A stretch of 7,583 nt of DNA, taken from the NCBI GenBank assembly GCA_934678955.1, contig CAKUSI010000172.1:1-7583 (forward strand), written 5' to 3'. Shown one piece after another: positions 7,222-7,583 of the stretch; position 1 is the stretch's first letter, and every line of letters starts with the position of its first letter. A program made the translations under genes and the position numbers. The notes under the pieces are model-generated. The model was not told the DNA's origin, ran no database searches, and worked only from the letters and a program-made list of their open reading frames with translations. Source of the stretch: an uncultured Austwickia sp. Lineage in GTDB: Bacteria > Actinomycetota > Actinomycetes > Actinomycetales > Dermatophilaceae.

Positions 7222-7262
7222 GCTGGTAGACCACGGCCCCCGAGCGGCCGTGGTCTACCAGC
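7222..7262. repeat. Perfect 17-bp inverted repeat with 7-nt loop inside the glycosyltransferase gene
   Basis: On the plus strand the arms gctggtagaccacggcc (7222-7238) and ggccgtggtctaccagc (7246-7262) are exact reverse complements, separated by cccgagc. Pairing stops at 7221/7263. Both arms lie in the coding frame (Leu-Val-Asp-His-Gly and Ala-Val-Val-Tyr-Gln), and the second arm encodes part of a plausible GT4 motif. There is no T-run, so it is not a standard terminator. It would form a very stable hairpin in the mRNA. Its role is unknown. Confidence 0.92.
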
Positions 7263-7583
7263 CCCGCCACGACGCGGGCGGCTTCCTTGTCGAAATCGAC
7301 GAGGAGGCGCTCGCGTTCGGCCGGGTCGTCGGCCGTAGGGCGGCCGAGTTCGATGGTCTCGACGTCGGTCAGGTCCGAGGGTGGCGGGCCGCCGAGCCGC
7401 GAGGCCACGAGCACGACCCGGCGCCCTGTCGGGCGGGTCCAGGCCGCGAACTCGCGCAGCATCGACTGGACGTGCACCGAGCAGCCCTTGGTGCCGAAGG
7501 CCGGGACGCCCGGGTCGGTCACGACGTAGATCAGGGGGCCGCCGGCGTCGCCCCGGTCGGTGTCCGCGGGCGTCACGAGGCGA

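Larger units (their letters stand above)
6357..7576 (-). pseudogene. GT4-family glycosyltransferase, frameshifted in this sequence
   Basis: Two overlapping frames together form one GT4 retaining glycosyltransferase of about 406 residues, a normal length. The first frame (from 7576) carries the acceptor domain: strand PLIYVVTDPGVPAFGTKGCS, then VVYQRYGLWSARTL, TVLEINAP, and YAVSSPVAAWAA, ending VPVLTIPKG. The second frame (ending at 6357) resumes as GVDPDRF and carries the nucleotide-sugar-binding domain: VIAFVGTFRPWH, LLLVGDGPL, and SPLKVFEYLAAGLPTVSA with the conserved Glu of the EX7E-like motif. Fusion at 6974-6979 gives IPKGVDPDRF, close to the family's usual IPNGVD, so one base appears missing. 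The likely role is cytoplasmic transfer of a sugar from an activated donor to an unknown acceptor. The GTG at 7576 has no visible Shine-Dalgarno and the frame is open to the edge, so the true start may lie upstream. The stop overlaps the ABC gene by 4 nt. It may be functional if the shift is a sequencing error. Confidence 0.83.

Noticed and set aside
7222..7262. Intrinsic terminator
   Set aside because: The stem is strong, but no T-run follows on either strand and it lies deep inside a coding region.

Overview
The window is very GC-rich DNA with strong G/C bias at third codon positions and many GTG starts, which points to an actinobacterium; nothing in the sequence fixes the genus. All recognisable genes lie on the minus strand, so transcription runs from the high-coordinate end to position 1. 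No intergenic gap long enough for an ordinary promoter is visible. The operon promoter should lie beyond position 7583, and the operon continues past position 1.

In transcription order the genes are: a GT4-type glycosyltransferase (7576 to 6357), broken in this sequence by an apparent one-base loss near 6974-6979; an ABC exporter half-transporter with fused membrane and ATPase domains (6360 to 4600); two aminoglycoside-phosphotransferase-like small-molecule kinases (4610 to 3297 and 3300 to 2122); a small exported protein with a Pro/Thr/Ala-rich middle and an aspartate-rich C-terminus (2125 to 1664); a membrane histidine kinase (1664 down to the left end); and the first 47 codons of an OmpR-type response regulator (142 to the left edge).

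Neighbouring genes overlap by 4, 11, 4, 4 and 1 nt, which implies translational coupling. I infer that a glycosylation, phosphorylation and export module is made together with an envelope-sensing two-component system and a possible exported accessory protein. The transported product and the signal are unknown.

The most striking unexplained structure is a perfect 17-bp inverted repeat with a 7-nt loop inside the glycosyltransferase gene (7222-7262). Also notable are the frameshift in that gene and the absence of a stop codon for the histidine kinase before it overlaps the response-regulator gene. Both anomalies could be repaired by restoring one lost base in a G-rich stretch.
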